Positions 8,473-16,101 of a stretch of 23,471 bases of DNA are shown here, in pieces. Both the position numbers and the translations under genes were made by a program. The DNA comes from Chloroflexota bacterium (GTDB lineage Bacteria > Chloroflexota > UBA5177 > JANWHV01). The stretch spans positions 1 through 23,471 of the forward strand of contig JANWHV010000193.1 in the NCBI GenBank assembly GCA_025450255.1, in the 5' to 3' direction. The notes beneath the pieces were generated by a model. That model was given only the letters and a program-made list of their open reading frames with translations. It searched no databases and had not been told where the DNA came from. How positions within the stretch are numbered: the stretch's first letter is position 1; each line of letters opens with the position of its first letter.

Positions 8473-8506
8473 TGCCGCCTGTGTTTGGATTCTAACACAG
8501 GCGGCA
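8473..8506 (-). promoter_or_regulatory. 13-bp perfect inverted repeat overlapping an extended -10 promoter
   Basis: TGCCGCCTGTGTT (8473-8485) and AACACAGGCGGCA (8494-8506) are perfect reverse complements around an 8-base spacer. Read on the minus strand, the centre gives TGT-TAGAAT, an extended -10 with five of six consensus bases (8494-8489). Transcription would start near 8482, about 48 bases before the ATG at 8434. The repeat could be an operator for a dimeric repressor that covers the -10. It could also be part of the M14 gene's terminator, although no T-run follows directly. Confidence 0.55.
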
Positions 8507-8514
8507 ATAGCAAA

Positions 8515-8529
8515 GGGCCATTTTGGCCC
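8515..8529 (-). terminator. Short hairpin terminator candidate after the M14 gene
   Basis: On the minus strand GGGCCA-AAA-TGGCCC makes a six-base-pair hairpin followed at once by TTTGCTATT. It lies 50 bases after the M14 stop. The T-run is short, so termination may be partial. Confidence 0.45.
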
Positions 8530-8541
8530 GTTTTGCCGCGA

Positions 8542-8572
8542 AAGCACGGGCAAGCCCTGTCTGACCGTGCTT
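8542..8572. repeat. Eight-base-pair inverted repeat after the M14 stop codon
   Basis: AAGCACGG (8542-8549) and CCGTGCTT (8565-8572) pair perfectly around 15 bases. With the two elements at 8473-8529 it makes three stem-loops in about 100 bases, filling the M14 to DUF948 gap. It may protect the M14 transcript end. Confidence 0.5.
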
Positions 8573-8578
8573 GGGCGA

Positions 8579-10279
8579 CTACGAATGTACCGATGGAGGC
8601 GGAAGCTCCAGCGACGCGCGCGCCAGGCCGGCCCGGTCGTGGCGAGCGAGCACGTCGACGCGGCCGCCTGTTGGAGCGTGAACCACCCATTCCACGGCCA
8701 GACGGTTGTCCGTTGGATCAGACGGCCCATGGAAGTTCAATTGGGGGTATGCGCGGCCCTCCAATTGGCCAAGCTCCTCGCGCGCGTGAACGATCTCCAG
8801 TGCCCCATTCGGCGGCAGCGCAATCTCGCAGACAACGCCGCGCACGGTTTTGGTGGTCAAGGCATTCTTCGTTACATAGGTTGGAAGCCAGCCCGTGTTC
8901 TGCACCACGAGACGAATCTTGTGCCGGCCATCGCCAATCGCGGTCGCGGTGGCGCCGTGTATCTCGAGCAAAGGCGAGAGGAGCAGTTGCCAGACGAGCC
9001 AGGGCGGGAACTTCGCTATCTCAGGTTCAAGCAAATGCGGTGGCGGGTTTCGGAAAGCGTAAAAATAGTTCCAGCCGCCAAGCTCGATCCGTCCGAGCTG
9101 CGGGTGATCGTAGGGATACCAGTCGACGTACCCTTTACCGCCGAGCGCTTCATCATTCCACCGCAACAGGGCCAGGTCATCCTCGATCGGATGCTCGCGG
9201 AACCAATCGATGTACTTATAGTCCGTGATGCCAGCCTGTTGCTGCGGGCTCCAGAGCTCCACGGCGAAGAAAAAGATACCGAGATAGTCGAACATGAATG
9301 CGTCGAGGCCGCCACTGATGGTGTCCTTGGTGCCGTAGCGGAAGTCATGGAAAATCGAGATGGCGGGGTAGCCGGTGAGCGCCGTCCCTCTGGCGGCAAT
9401 CTTCTTGTACACCTGGAGATCCTCGGCGGCGAACGCATCGTCCGGCTTGTCGCCGTATGGGCGAAGCAGCACGCCTGAGTAGGTATGGAAGGCGACACCG
9501 CCGGTCAGATTGGGGTGCGAAACCATAAAGTCGACGATGCAGCGGATCTCGGGCTCCGATACCGGAAAGGGGCCGGCGCCCGGCTGCTGATATTCCTGTT
9601 TCCAGCCGGCGGGAAAGTTGCGATTAATATCAAGGCCCTGCTTTGGCGGCTGCAGCCGGATCAGGGCGCCATCATAATCGTCAACGCGGCCTTCGGGTAG
9701 GAGCCGAAAGTACTGGCCGCCTTCCTCATCCGGTTCCCGTCTCACCATCAGGCGAGGCTCGCCGGCGCTGATCTTCCAGTTACCCGTGGCATCCGGGAGG
9801 CGCATCGTAAGCATGCGCCCGTCGCCGTCGACATCCTCGCGAATCAAGCCGCCAAGGGGATCTTCGTCGTAGGGATAGGGCCGGGTGCTGGATCGAATAA
9901 TTTTCGGCTGGTCGGCCAATGCCCATTCGGCGCCGTCGGGATTGATGCGCGGACATATATAGAAGGCACGCGTATCGAGGGCACGCGTAATCCGCTCGTC
10001 GACGCCGTAGCCGGAAACCAGCGCGTCCAGCAGATAGAGACAGGCGCTCGACGCCGACACCTCGCTGGCGTGGATATTGCCGTCAACCCACATGGCCGGC
10101 TTCTCACGGTCAGGGCCGGTAGCGAACGCCGTCACGGTAACGAGCCATATCTCACGACCCTCGAAGCTCTGGCCCAGGCTCTCAACGCGGACAATATCCG
10201 GGCGCTCCTCGGCGTAGCGGCGCAGGAAGCGAGTCACGTCGTCATAGCGGTAAAACGTGTCGAATCGTTGCCGGGGCAT
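8579..10279 (-). CDS. M14 family zinc carboxypeptidase
   Basis: 566 residues from ATG 10279, which has GAGGAG six bases upstream; the frame is open to 10444 but that extension looks non-coding. The M14 fold is clear: zinc ligands H70 and E73 in NIHASE, substrate-binding N219 and R220 in DINRNF, third zinc ligand H265 in AFHTYSG, and catalytic glutamate E341 in AVELW. The segment between the first ligands and the NRNF motif carries a DVDGDG stretch (149-154) that fits a DxDxDG calcium loop. About 200 residues after the catalytic domain form an extra, probably beta-rich, domain. There is no signal peptide, so it is probably cytoplasmic. The exact peptide or amide substrate is unknown. It is divergent from rpsF. 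Confidence 0.9.
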   Translation of the reverse strand: MPRQRFDTFYRYDDVTRFLRRYAEERPDIVRVESLGQSFEGREIWLVTVTAFATGPDREKPAMWVDGNIHASEVSASSACLYLLDALVSGYGVDERITRALDTRAFYICPRINPDGAEWALADQPKIIRSSTRPYPYDEDPLGGLIREDVDGDGRMLTMRLPDATGNWKISAGEPRLMVRREPDEEGGQYFRLLPEGRVDDYDGALIRLQPPKQGLDINRNFPAGWKQEYQQPGAGPFPVSEPEIRCIVDFMVSHPNLTGGVAFHTYSGVLLRPYGDKPDDAFAAEDLQVYKKIAARGTALTGYPAISIFHDFRYGTKDTISGGLDAFMFDYLGIFFFAVELWSPQQQAGITDYKYIDWFREHPIEDDLALLRWNDEALGGKGYVDWYPYDHPQLGRIELGGWNYFYAFRNPPPHLLEPEIAKFPPWLVWQLLLSPLLEIHGATATAIGDGRHKIRLVVQNTGWLPTYVTKNALTTKTVRGVVCEIALPPNGALEIVHAREELGQLEGRAYPQLNFHGPSDPTDNRLAVEWVVHAPTGGRVDVLARHDRAGLARASLELPPPSVHS

Positions 10280-10412
10280 GAAGAACTCCTCACCGGGCGT
10301 TACGCGCCGCGGACTCGCGGGCGCCGCATTTCGTGGAGTGTACAGGATTACATCACTATGGCTGCAAGCCGGCGCGGCTATGTAGCGGACGCCGTAATTC
10401 ATGAAAACACGG

Positions 10413-10441
10413 TTGTCGCGTCGATCGGTCGGTGCTACACT
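10413..10441 (+). promoter_or_regulatory. Promoter of the rpsF operon
   Basis: TTGTCG (10413-10418), a 17-base spacer and TACACT (10436-10441) form a sigma-70-type promoter. The start near 10448 would give a leader of about 150 bases before rpsF. The rest of the 316-base gap between the M14 gene and rpsF (10280-10412) holds only the M14 ribosome site and no clear paired promoter for that gene. Confidence 0.6.
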
Positions 10442-10494
10442 CACAGGGCGCGTTCAGGTCTTGAGCGTGCTGATGATGACTGGCCCGTGATTTA

Positions 10495-10533
10495 CAGGCC
10501 GGCCTACTTCTCGCTTCGCCAGCCGGGGGCCTG
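10495..10533 (+). promoter_or_regulatory. Bulged GC-rich hairpin in the rpsF leader
   Basis: CAGG (10495-10498) pairs with CCTG (10530-10533) and CCGGC (10499-10503) with GCCGG (10522-10526), leaving a one-sided GGG bulge at 10527-10529. A three-base bulge in a leader hairpin upstream of rpsF recalls the known S6:S18 autoregulatory element, which mimics the 16S rRNA site. The match to that consensus is not proven here. Confidence 0.4.
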
Positions 10534-10595
10534 ACAGCACCAACAGGTCGAACAACGCAGGTGGTCGAAGCTTACCCGAGGGAAGGAGTGGTGTA

Positions 10596-11042
10596 TTGCT
10601 GCGCGACTACGAGGTCACCTACATCCTGAGTACCACGCTCGACGAAGAGGCATCGGCGGCCGTGATCGAGCGGGTCAACCAGTTGATTGTCGCCGGTGGC
10701 GGATCCGTCACCGAGGTCCATGCCTGGGGTAGGCGGCATCTTGCCTATCCCATCGACCATAATCGAGATGGGTTCTACGTAACGACGCGTTACTCGATGC
10801 CCACGCAGGCGATGCTTGCGTTCGAGAACGACTTGCGACTCAACGAGAACATCCTGCGACACGGCGCGTTCCGTCAGGACGAAGTGCCGATCAAGCCGAT
10901 CCTTCCGGTGGTGCAAGCGGCAGCCCAGGCAGCGCCGGCGAGCGCGCAGGCAACACATGACGCCGATGCGCAAGACGAGCACGAGATCGGCGTGTTGGAT
11001 GAGACAATCGATCCAGAGCTAGTCCCCGCGGCCGAGGACTGA
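10596..11042 (+). CDS. rpsF: 30S ribosomal protein S6 with acidic C-terminal tail
   Basis: S6 binds 16S rRNA in the platform of the small subunit as a pair with S18. The TTG at 10596 follows AAGGAG with a good spacer and gives the expected start, LRDYEVTYIL. The core runs to about residue 100. A further 48 residues follow: an Ala/Gln-rich linker and then, at 121-148, eleven Asp/Glu and no Lys or Arg. S6 proteins are usually about 95-100 residues, and the acidic tail recalls the variable poly-Glu tail modified by RimK in E. coli. It leads the rpsF-ssb-rpsR cluster, with a 36-base gap to ssb. Confidence 0.95.
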   Translation: MLRDYEVTYILSTTLDEEASAAVIERVNQLIVAGGGSVTEVHAWGRRHLAYPIDHNRDGFYVTTRYSMPTQAMLAFENDLRLNENILRHGAFRQDEVPIKPILPVVQAAAQAAPASAQATHDADAQDEHEIGVLDETIDPELVPAAED

Positions 11043-11078
11043 TTCGGTCACATTCGCGTTAGCCAGGGAGAATGAGCC

Positions 11079-11597
11079 GTGGCCGGGAACTTGAAGAAAA
11101 TCTCCATTATCGGAAACCTGGGAAGCGATCCCGTGATGCGCTACACGCAAGACGGTACCGCGGTGGCGACATTCAACGTGGCCGTAAACGATCGAGGGCG
11201 CCGTGGCCAAAACGCCGAAGGGGCCGCTGGAGCCGCCGGCGGCCAGCCTGAGGAGACTACTACTACCTGGTTCCGGGTCAGCGCCTGGCGGCGCCAGGCG
11301 GAAATCGTAAACGAGTGGCTGAAAAAGGGTATGTCGGTGTACGTTTCCGGAGACTTGAGGACGAGCGAATTCACGGGAAACGACGGGCAGAAGCGCTTCA
11401 CGTTGGAAGTCTTCATGCAAGACATGCAGATGCTCACGCCTAAGGGCGTGACCGAGGGCGGCTCGTTTGACGACTCGTCTTCCTCCGGCGGCGGTCAGAC
11501 CGCGAGCCGGCCGAGCTTCCCCTCGGGGAACCGCCAGGGCGGCGGGCGACCGGCGCCGGACGTGCAGGAAGAGGACGACGGCGACATTCCATTCTAA
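11079..11597 (+). CDS. ssb: Single-stranded DNA-binding protein
   Basis: SSB coats single-stranded DNA in replication and repair and recruits partners through its C-terminal tip. The 172-residue protein has the OB-fold start KISIIGNLGSDPVMRYTQDG, an inserted Gly/Ala-rich loop at about 44-58, a WFRVSAW strand, a disordered Gly/Ser-rich linker from about 125, and the conserved acidic tip ending DGDIPF. GTG 11079 has AGGGAG eight bases upstream; an ATG at 11072 is out of frame. Its place between rpsF and rpsR is the classic bacterial arrangement. Confidence 0.96.
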   Translation: MAGNLKKISIIGNLGSDPVMRYTQDGTAVATFNVAVNDRGRRGQNAEGAAGAAGGQPEETTTTWFRVSAWRRQAEIVNEWLKKGMSVYVSGDLRTSEFTGNDGQKRFTLEVFMQDMQMLTPKGVTEGGSFDDSSSSGGGQTASRPSFPSGNRQGGGRPAPDVQEEDDGDIPF

Positions 11598-11639
11598 ATA
11601 CAGCTACGTGCCATCGGCACATCGGGAGATTGACCAAGC

Positions 11640-12005
11640 ATGAGTACACCATCGTATTCACCAGGTTTTGACGGAGGCGCCAGGTCCGAGGGTGGCCGCG
11701 GCGATCGCGCGGAAGGCGGCCGCGGCGATCGCGGGCCGCGCGGCCCGCGGCGAGAGGGTGGCCGCGGCGACCGCTTCTCGCGCCGCCGCGTGTGCAACTT
11801 CTGCGTCGACAAGATGGATCTGGTCGACTATAAGGACGTGGCGCGGCTCCGCAAGTATCTCAGCGAGCGTGGGAAAATCGAGCCGCGCCGCAAGACCGGC
11901 ACCTGCGCCAAACATCAGCGCGTGCTGACCGTGGCTCTAAAGCGCGCCCGTCAACTCGCTTTGCTGCCGTATACTGCCGAGCATCAGCGCTTCATCCAGA
12001 GATGA
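11640..12005 (+). CDS. rpsR: 30S ribosomal protein S18 with Arg/Gly-rich N-terminal extension
   Basis: S18 pairs with S6 on the small-subunit platform. The core (about 51-121) contains C52-x2-C55 and C89-x2-H92, a zinc-binding set found in the C+ form of S18, followed by the usual [13 protein letters not shown]. The first 50 residues are a low-complexity extension with thirteen Arg and three copies of EGGRGDR (17-23, 25-31, 39-45). S18 is usually 70-80 residues, so this is a large addition. The ATG at 11640 has GGGAG eleven bases upstream. The stop overlaps the next start as ATGA. Confidence 0.95.
   Translation: MSTPSYSPGFDGGARSEGGRGDRAEGGRGDRGPRGPRREGGRGDRFSRRRVCNFCVDKMDLVDYKDVARLRKYLSERGKIEPRRKTGTCAKHQRVLTVALKRARQLALLPYTAEHQRFIQR
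11688..11774 (+). repeat. Three coding repeats for EGGRGDR in rpsR
   Basis: Three near-identical 21-base units occur within 87 bases, each containing GGTGGCCGCGGCGA or GGCGGCCGCGGCGA. They encode the repeated EGGRGDR motif. Such units can change number by slippage, so copy number may vary between relatives. Confidence 0.8.
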
Positions 12006-13225
12006 GCGCGCCAGCAGAGCCCAGGGCTGGGCAGCCGACAGGCGGAGACAAGGGACCGCGCCGAGGACAGCGGCACCGGCCGCCTCATCAGCATTATAAG
12101 CGCACGAGCGCGATAATTGACGATCGGCCCGACGGCAAGCCGATTCTGTTCAACTATGGCCGCCATATGACCAAGCTCGAAAAAGAGCATGCCAAGGTCA
12201 TGATTGCCTACAGCGTGCTCGCCGCGGTGGTCGCGGCTTGCCTGGCGATCTTCGTAGTGTTTGCCGTGTTTAACCTCTATATTTCGCCGAATCAGACAGT
12301 CGCCACCATTAACGGCAGCAGGATTAACCGGAACGACCGCGACCTGATGACCAAGTACTACGCTTATTACGCCGCGCAGCAGGCGAGTCAAGGAACCACG
12401 ACATCGTCCGATCCGCAAGCATTGGCGGTAAGCGCGCTGCAACGGCAAACACTCACGGCCGTGGAAGCGAAAAGCCTGCTCGGCATTGTCACTACCAGCG
12501 CGGACGTCGATGCCGAATTCAAAAAGATCGAAGGCACCGCGAGTAGCTCAAGCGTCTCCAGCTTTCTGAGCCAGATCGGCATCAGCCAGGATGACTATCT
12601 GCGGCTATTCATCGCGCCGCAAGCGCTTGAACAGAAAGTCGGCGCCTATCTCGCGCGCAACAACCCCAAAACGGCCGAAGAATGGCATTTCGCGCGGATA
12701 GCGGTCGCAAACAAGAAGACGGCCACGCAGTTGCTCGATCAGATCGCCCGGAATGCCAATAACAAGGGCGGCACGCAAGCGTCACTCTTCGCGAAACTGG
12801 CCAAGAGTAAATCCACCGATACCGCGTCCAAGTCACAGGGAGGCGATCTCGGCTGGGAACGTGCCTCCGACACCGCGACGGATTCCCTTCTTGGGCCGAA
12901 ACTGGTGACGGTGCTGCGGTCAATGGAACAGACCAACACTGCCTTCAGGCTCTACAACGTCGGCAGCGCATGGTACGTCATAAACTTCCTTGGCCATGAC
13001 CTGAAGCACAAGCTCACGGACGCGCAAACGCAAAGCGACGTTACGAACGCGTTCAACGCGTGGTACCAGCCCTTGTTGGCGAAAGCGGTGGCAAATCCGT
13101 CATTGGTGAGTAATTCGGTGACGAGCGCGCCGGTGGCAACCGCCATGCCGACTCAGGCAAGCGCCTTATTTCCTACCGCCATGCCAACGGCGGCGAAACC
13201 AGCAGCTACCGGCAAGAAAAAGTGA
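12002..13225 (+). CDS. Membrane-anchored parvulin-type peptidyl-prolyl isomerase / SurA-like protein
   Basis: 407 residues. A basic, His-rich cytoplasmic head (1-65) is followed by one membrane helix (about 67-92), so the rest should lie outside the membrane. The outer part starts with [16 protein letters not shown], typical of the SurA-like N-terminal helical domain, and later has a parvulin-like domain with [11 protein letters not shown] and GGDLGW. The usual RHILV start of parvulin is replaced by WHFARIAV, so isomerase activity may be lost and chaperone action is possible. The tail is Ala/Pro/Thr-rich and ends in KKK. Its ATG overlaps the rpsR stop by four bases, so translation is coupled. 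rplI is absent from this place. Confidence 0.82.
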   Translation: MSAPAEPRAGQPTGGDKGPRRGQRHRPPHQHYKRTSAIIDDRPDGKPILFNYGRHMTKLEKEHAKVMIAYSVLAAVVAACLAIFVVFAVFNLYISPNQTVATINGSRINRNDRDLMTKYYAYYAAQQASQGTTTSSDPQALAVSALQRQTLTAVEAKSLLGIVTTSADVDAEFKKIEGTASSSSVSSFLSQIGISQDDYLRLFIAPQALEQKVGAYLARNNPKTAEEWHFARIAVANKKTATQLLDQIARNANNKGGTQASLFAKLAKSKSTDTASKSQGGDLGWERASDTATDSLLGPKLVTVLRSMEQTNTAFRLYNVGSAWYVINFLGHDLKHKLTDAQTQSDVTNAFNAWYQPLLAKAVANPSLVSNSVTSAPVATAMPTQASALFPTAMPTAAKPAATGKKK

Positions 13226-13229
13226 GGCA

Positions 13230-13246
13230 GGCGACGCCTCGTCGCC
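13230..13246 (+). repeat. Seven-base-pair hairpin between the parvulin gene and ddl
   Basis: GGCGACG-CCT-CGTCGCC starts five bases after the parvulin-gene stop. It has no T-run, so it may mark the message end or lower read-through into ddl rather than stop transcription fully. Confidence 0.4.
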
Positions 13247-13276
13247 AGGCGCCCGCGTATCGGGTGGGATCAACAC

Positions 13277-14380
13277 GTGAAATCTGATTCCACCCGCCGC
13301 ATCCGCCTCGCGCTGCTCCTTGGCGGCCGGTCGCCCGAGCATGACGTGTCACTGATCTCGGCACAATCGGTCTACCGGGCACTCGATCCCGCACGCTTCG
13401 ACGTCGTTCCGGTGGCGATCGGACGTAACGGAGCGTGGCTACCGCTTGAAACGTCGCGCGCGCTGTTGACGAGCGGCGCGAACGGCACTGAGACGAGGTT
13501 GGGCGAACAGGGCACGGGGGCGTTGGTGCCCGAGGCAGGATTCGGCGCGACCGTGGATGTGGTCTTTCCGCTCTTGCACGGCCCGTTTGGCGAGGACGGC
13601 ACGGTGCAGGGACTCCTGGAACTGCTCGACATCCCCTATGTAGGCGCCGGCGTCGCGGCGTCGGCGGTCGGCATGGATAAGGTGCTGATGAAGGGGCTCT
13701 TCGCGCAACACGGCCTTCCGGTGCTGCCATATGCGGTGGTGCGGCGATCGCAGTGGGATCGAGATCGCGCCGGCGCTCTGCGGCGCGTTCTGGACGCGCC
13801 GGGCCTGCCCTGCTTCGTCAAGCCGGCGAATATGGGGTCGAGCATCGGCGTGCACCGCTGCGATTCGGCAAGCCAGGTCGAGCCTGCCCTGGAAGATGCC
13901 CTGTCGTATGACATGAAGGTGCTGGTCGAGCACGGCGTGCCGGGGTACCGCGAGATTGAGTGCGCCGTGTTGGGCAATGACGAACCGCGTGTCTCGGTGC
14001 CGGGCGAAATCCTGATCGACAGCGCGTTCTACGATTATCAGACCAAATATACCGATGGCAAGGCGGGGCTGCGGGTGCCGGCGAATGTACGACCGGAGAC
14101 TGCCGCGAAACTGCGGTCGTTGGCGCTCGAAGCGTTCGCGTCCATCGACGCGGCGGGAATGGCACGGGTCGATTTTCTCGTTTCCGCCGGCGAATCGGTG
14201 ATCTGGCTCAATGAGATAAACACGATTCCAGGGTTCACACCCTACAGCATGTATCCTCTCCTCTGGCAAGCGTCAGGCGTACCGTACGATGAACTGGTGA
14301 CGCGGCTGGTCGAGCTTGCGCTGCAGAGGCACGACGAGAAGGCGCGGCTGCGGCGCGATCGTATTTCTGGGGGGGAATGA
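13277..14380 (+). CDS. ddl: D-alanine--D-alanine ligase
   Basis: It joins two D-Ala with ATP for peptidoglycan synthesis. The 367-residue ATP-grasp enzyme shows GGRSPEHDVSL near residue 16 (Glu that binds the first D-Ala), GMDK at 134-137, ANMGSSIGV (Ser of the active-site triad), YDYQTKY in the omega loop, and the metal/C-terminal motif EINTIPGFTPYSMYP. The Tyr in TKY is the residue kept in D-Ala-D-Ala ligases and changed in D-lactate-adding relatives, which favours D-Ala as second substrate. GTG 13277 begins the frame; the upstream GGGTGGGAT is a weak ribosome site. The dehydrogenase gene starts three bases after its stop. Confidence 0.93.
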   Translation: MKSDSTRRIRLALLLGGRSPEHDVSLISAQSVYRALDPARFDVVPVAIGRNGAWLPLETSRALLTSGANGTETRLGEQGTGALVPEAGFGATVDVVFPLLHGPFGEDGTVQGLLELLDIPYVGAGVAASAVGMDKVLMKGLFAQHGLPVLPYAVVRRSQWDRDRAGALRRVLDAPGLPCFVKPANMGSSIGVHRCDSASQVEPALEDALSYDMKVLVEHGVPGYREIECAVLGNDEPRVSVPGEILIDSAFYDYQTKYTDGKAGLRVPANVRPETAAKLRSLALEAFASIDAAGMARVDFLVSAGESVIWLNEINTIPGFTPYSMYPLLWQASGVPYDELVTRLVELALQRHDEKARLRRDRISGGE

Positions 14381-14383
14381 ACC

Positions 14384-15349
14384 GTGCCGGCCGAGCCTAT
14401 GGTTGTCGTCGCGCTGTCGCCCAAGTTTCCCCAGGAGTTCGTTCATTTAGTCACGGCAGTCTCGCCTCGCATCCGCGTGGCGCGGTTGACGGCCGGCGGC
14501 GTGCCGCCCGAGGCCGCGAGCGCCGAGGTCCTGGCGGCATGGGACCTGCGCCGCGAGGAGCTGGCCGCGCTCGCGCCTTCCCTGCCTCGGCTCACATGGG
14601 TGCAGTCGCCCGTGGCCGGGGTGGGCGACCAGCGCTTGCACGAAGTCCTCCCGGCTGGGGTCGCCATATCGAGCGCGGCGGGTGTCTATGCGGACCTGGT
14701 GGCGGAACATGCCATGATGATGATGCTGGCGCTGTATCGTCGCCTGCCGGAATTGCTTGCCTGGCAACGCGAAGAACATTGGGGCGAGCTTGAGGCCCGC
14801 ACGCTGGCAGGTCAGACGCTGGGGATTGTCGGCGCGGGCGGTATTGGCCGCGGCGCCGCGCGCATGGCCCACGCTTTTGGCATGCGGTCACTGGGGGTAC
14901 GGCGCGATAGCCGCCCGATCGAAGGCGTCGATCAAACGGTTCCTCGCGGCGATCTCAAGACCTTGCTGGCCGCTTCGGACGTAGTGCTGTTGGCGACGCC
15001 GCTGACGCCTGAGACACGCGGCATGGTGGATCGCGAGTTTCTCCGCGGCATGAGGAATACGGCAATCCTGATTAACGTGGCGCGAGGCAAGATCGTGGTA
15101 ACCGACGATCTGGTCTACGCGCTTCGGCAGGGTGAGATTGCCGGCGCCGGCCTCGACGTGACTGATCCCGAGCCGCTACCAAAGGATCACCCGTTATGGC
15201 ATCTGCCCGGCGTGATCGTAACGCCGCATCATGCCAATCCCGAGGCGCTGAGCCACGAATACGCCGTTCGCCGGCTGTGCGAGAATCTCCACCGCTATTT
15301 GCGCGGCGATCCCTTGATTGCCGTGGTGGATTCGCGGCGCGGTTACTGA
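14384..15349 (+). CDS. D-isomer-specific 2-hydroxyacid dehydrogenase
   Basis: 321 residues. The Rossmann loop is GAGGIG at 150-155, and the catalytic set is R234 (NVARG), E263 (DPEPLP) and H282 (TPHH), so the enzyme should be active in reducing a 2-keto acid to a D-2-hydroxy acid or the reverse. At the end of the second beta strand the sequence VRRDSR has Arg in place of the usual acidic residue, which favours NADP(H). The form is close to glyoxylate/hydroxypyruvate or phosphoglycerate dehydrogenase relatives; the substrate is unknown. The GTG start follows GGGGGGAA and lies three bases after the ddl stop, so the two genes are co-transcribed. Its TGA abuts the stop codon of the convergent methyltransferase gene. 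Confidence 0.88.
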   Translation: MPAEPMVVVALSPKFPQEFVHLVTAVSPRIRVARLTAGGVPPEAASAEVLAAWDLRREELAALAPSLPRLTWVQSPVAGVGDQRLHEVLPAGVAISSAAGVYADLVAEHAMMMMLALYRRLPELLAWQREEHWGELEARTLAGQTLGIVGAGGIGRGAARMAHAFGMRSLGVRRDSRPIEGVDQTVPRGDLKTLLAASDVVLLATPLTPETRGMVDREFLRGMRNTAILINVARGKIVVTDDLVYALRQGEIAGAGLDVTDPEPLPKDHPLWHLPGVIVTPHHANPEALSHEYAVRRLCENLHRYLRGDPLIAVVDSRRGY

Positions 15350-16072
15350 TCACTCGCGATAATATTGGTCGTCCGAAAGTTCGACATCGTCGCGTACCCA
15401 GGCCACGGATATGCCATCGCTGTTACCGGCGCCATTTCGGGTCAACAGTATAACGGCGTCGAGCCGCGGATCGTGTGACACGCGGTCGTTGTAGGACCGG
15501 ATCGCCTGAATCGCCAGATCAGAGGACTCCGCCGGCTGGGCTACCCCGTCACGCATCACGTTGTCGGCGACGATTACCCCACCGGGACGGACCAGGCGAA
15601 GGGCCCAATCGAGGTATGCCGGGTAACTCTCTTTGTCGGCATCAATGAACGCCATGTCGAACGGCAAGCCGCCGGCCAGATATTCGAGGGTACGCAGGGC
15701 AGGACCGAGTCTCACTTCTACCTTCTCGGCCAAACCAGCCCGCGCGATAAAGCGCCCGGCAATCTCCGCGTGCCGCGGCTCGATTTCCAGGCTGACCAGG
15801 GTGCCGTTTTCTGGAAGCGCCCTGCCCATCCATATCGTGCTGTATCCGGCCAGCGTACCGATTTCCAGGACGCGGCGCGCGCCGGAAATACGCACAAGCA
15901 GCGCCAGCGTCTTGCCGGTCGAGGGTGAGACTTGAATGGATGGCAGCCCCGCCGTTCGTGCCGCAGCCAACAGATCACCTAGCAGTTCGTCCTCCTGGGC
16001 ATACCTGGAGTTTATATAGTCGAGCAACACAGCGCTTGTGTTGTCAGGGCCCTGATTATCAAGCTTCGGCAT
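15350..16072 (-). CDS. SAM-dependent O-methyltransferase (COMT/CCoAOMT-like)
   Basis: 240 residues in a class I methyltransferase fold. Motif I is VLEIGTLAGYSTIWM near residue 68, the acidic strand-2 end is LEIE, and the metal-binding set of the catechol/caffeoyl-CoA type is seen as FIDADKE and later VADN. The family methylates hydroxyls of small aromatic or catechol-like compounds with a divalent cation; the natural substrate is not predictable. The ATG at 16072 has AGAGGA ten bases upstream. It lies 29 bases after the acetyltransferase gene and so is probably co-transcribed. The stop codon is immediately next to that of the dehydrogenase gene. Confidence 0.88.
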   Translation of the reverse strand: MPKLDNQGPDNTSAVLLDYINSRYAQEDELLGDLLAAARTAGLPSIQVSPSTGKTLALLVRISGARRVLEIGTLAGYSTIWMGRALPENGTLVSLEIEPRHAEIAGRFIARAGLAEKVEVRLGPALRTLEYLAGGLPFDMAFIDADKESYPAYLDWALRLVRPGGVIVADNVMRDGVAQPAESSDLAIQAIRSYNDRVSHDPRLDAVILLTRNGAGNSDGISVAWVRDDVELSDDQYYRE

Positions 16073-16101
16073 CCGCGTTCAATCCTCTCACGGATCGATG
16101 T

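Noticed and set aside
10280..10444. Longer M14 frame starting at 10444, possibly with a signal peptide
   Set aside because: The extension is not a signal peptide and overlaps the rpsF promoter; ATG 10279 has an ideal ribosome site.
13277..15349. A true vanHA glycopeptide-resistance pair
   Set aside because: The ligase keeps the D-Ala-D-Ala-type Tyr in the omega loop and no vanX, vanS or vanR gene is present in the window; kept only as a question about the coupling.
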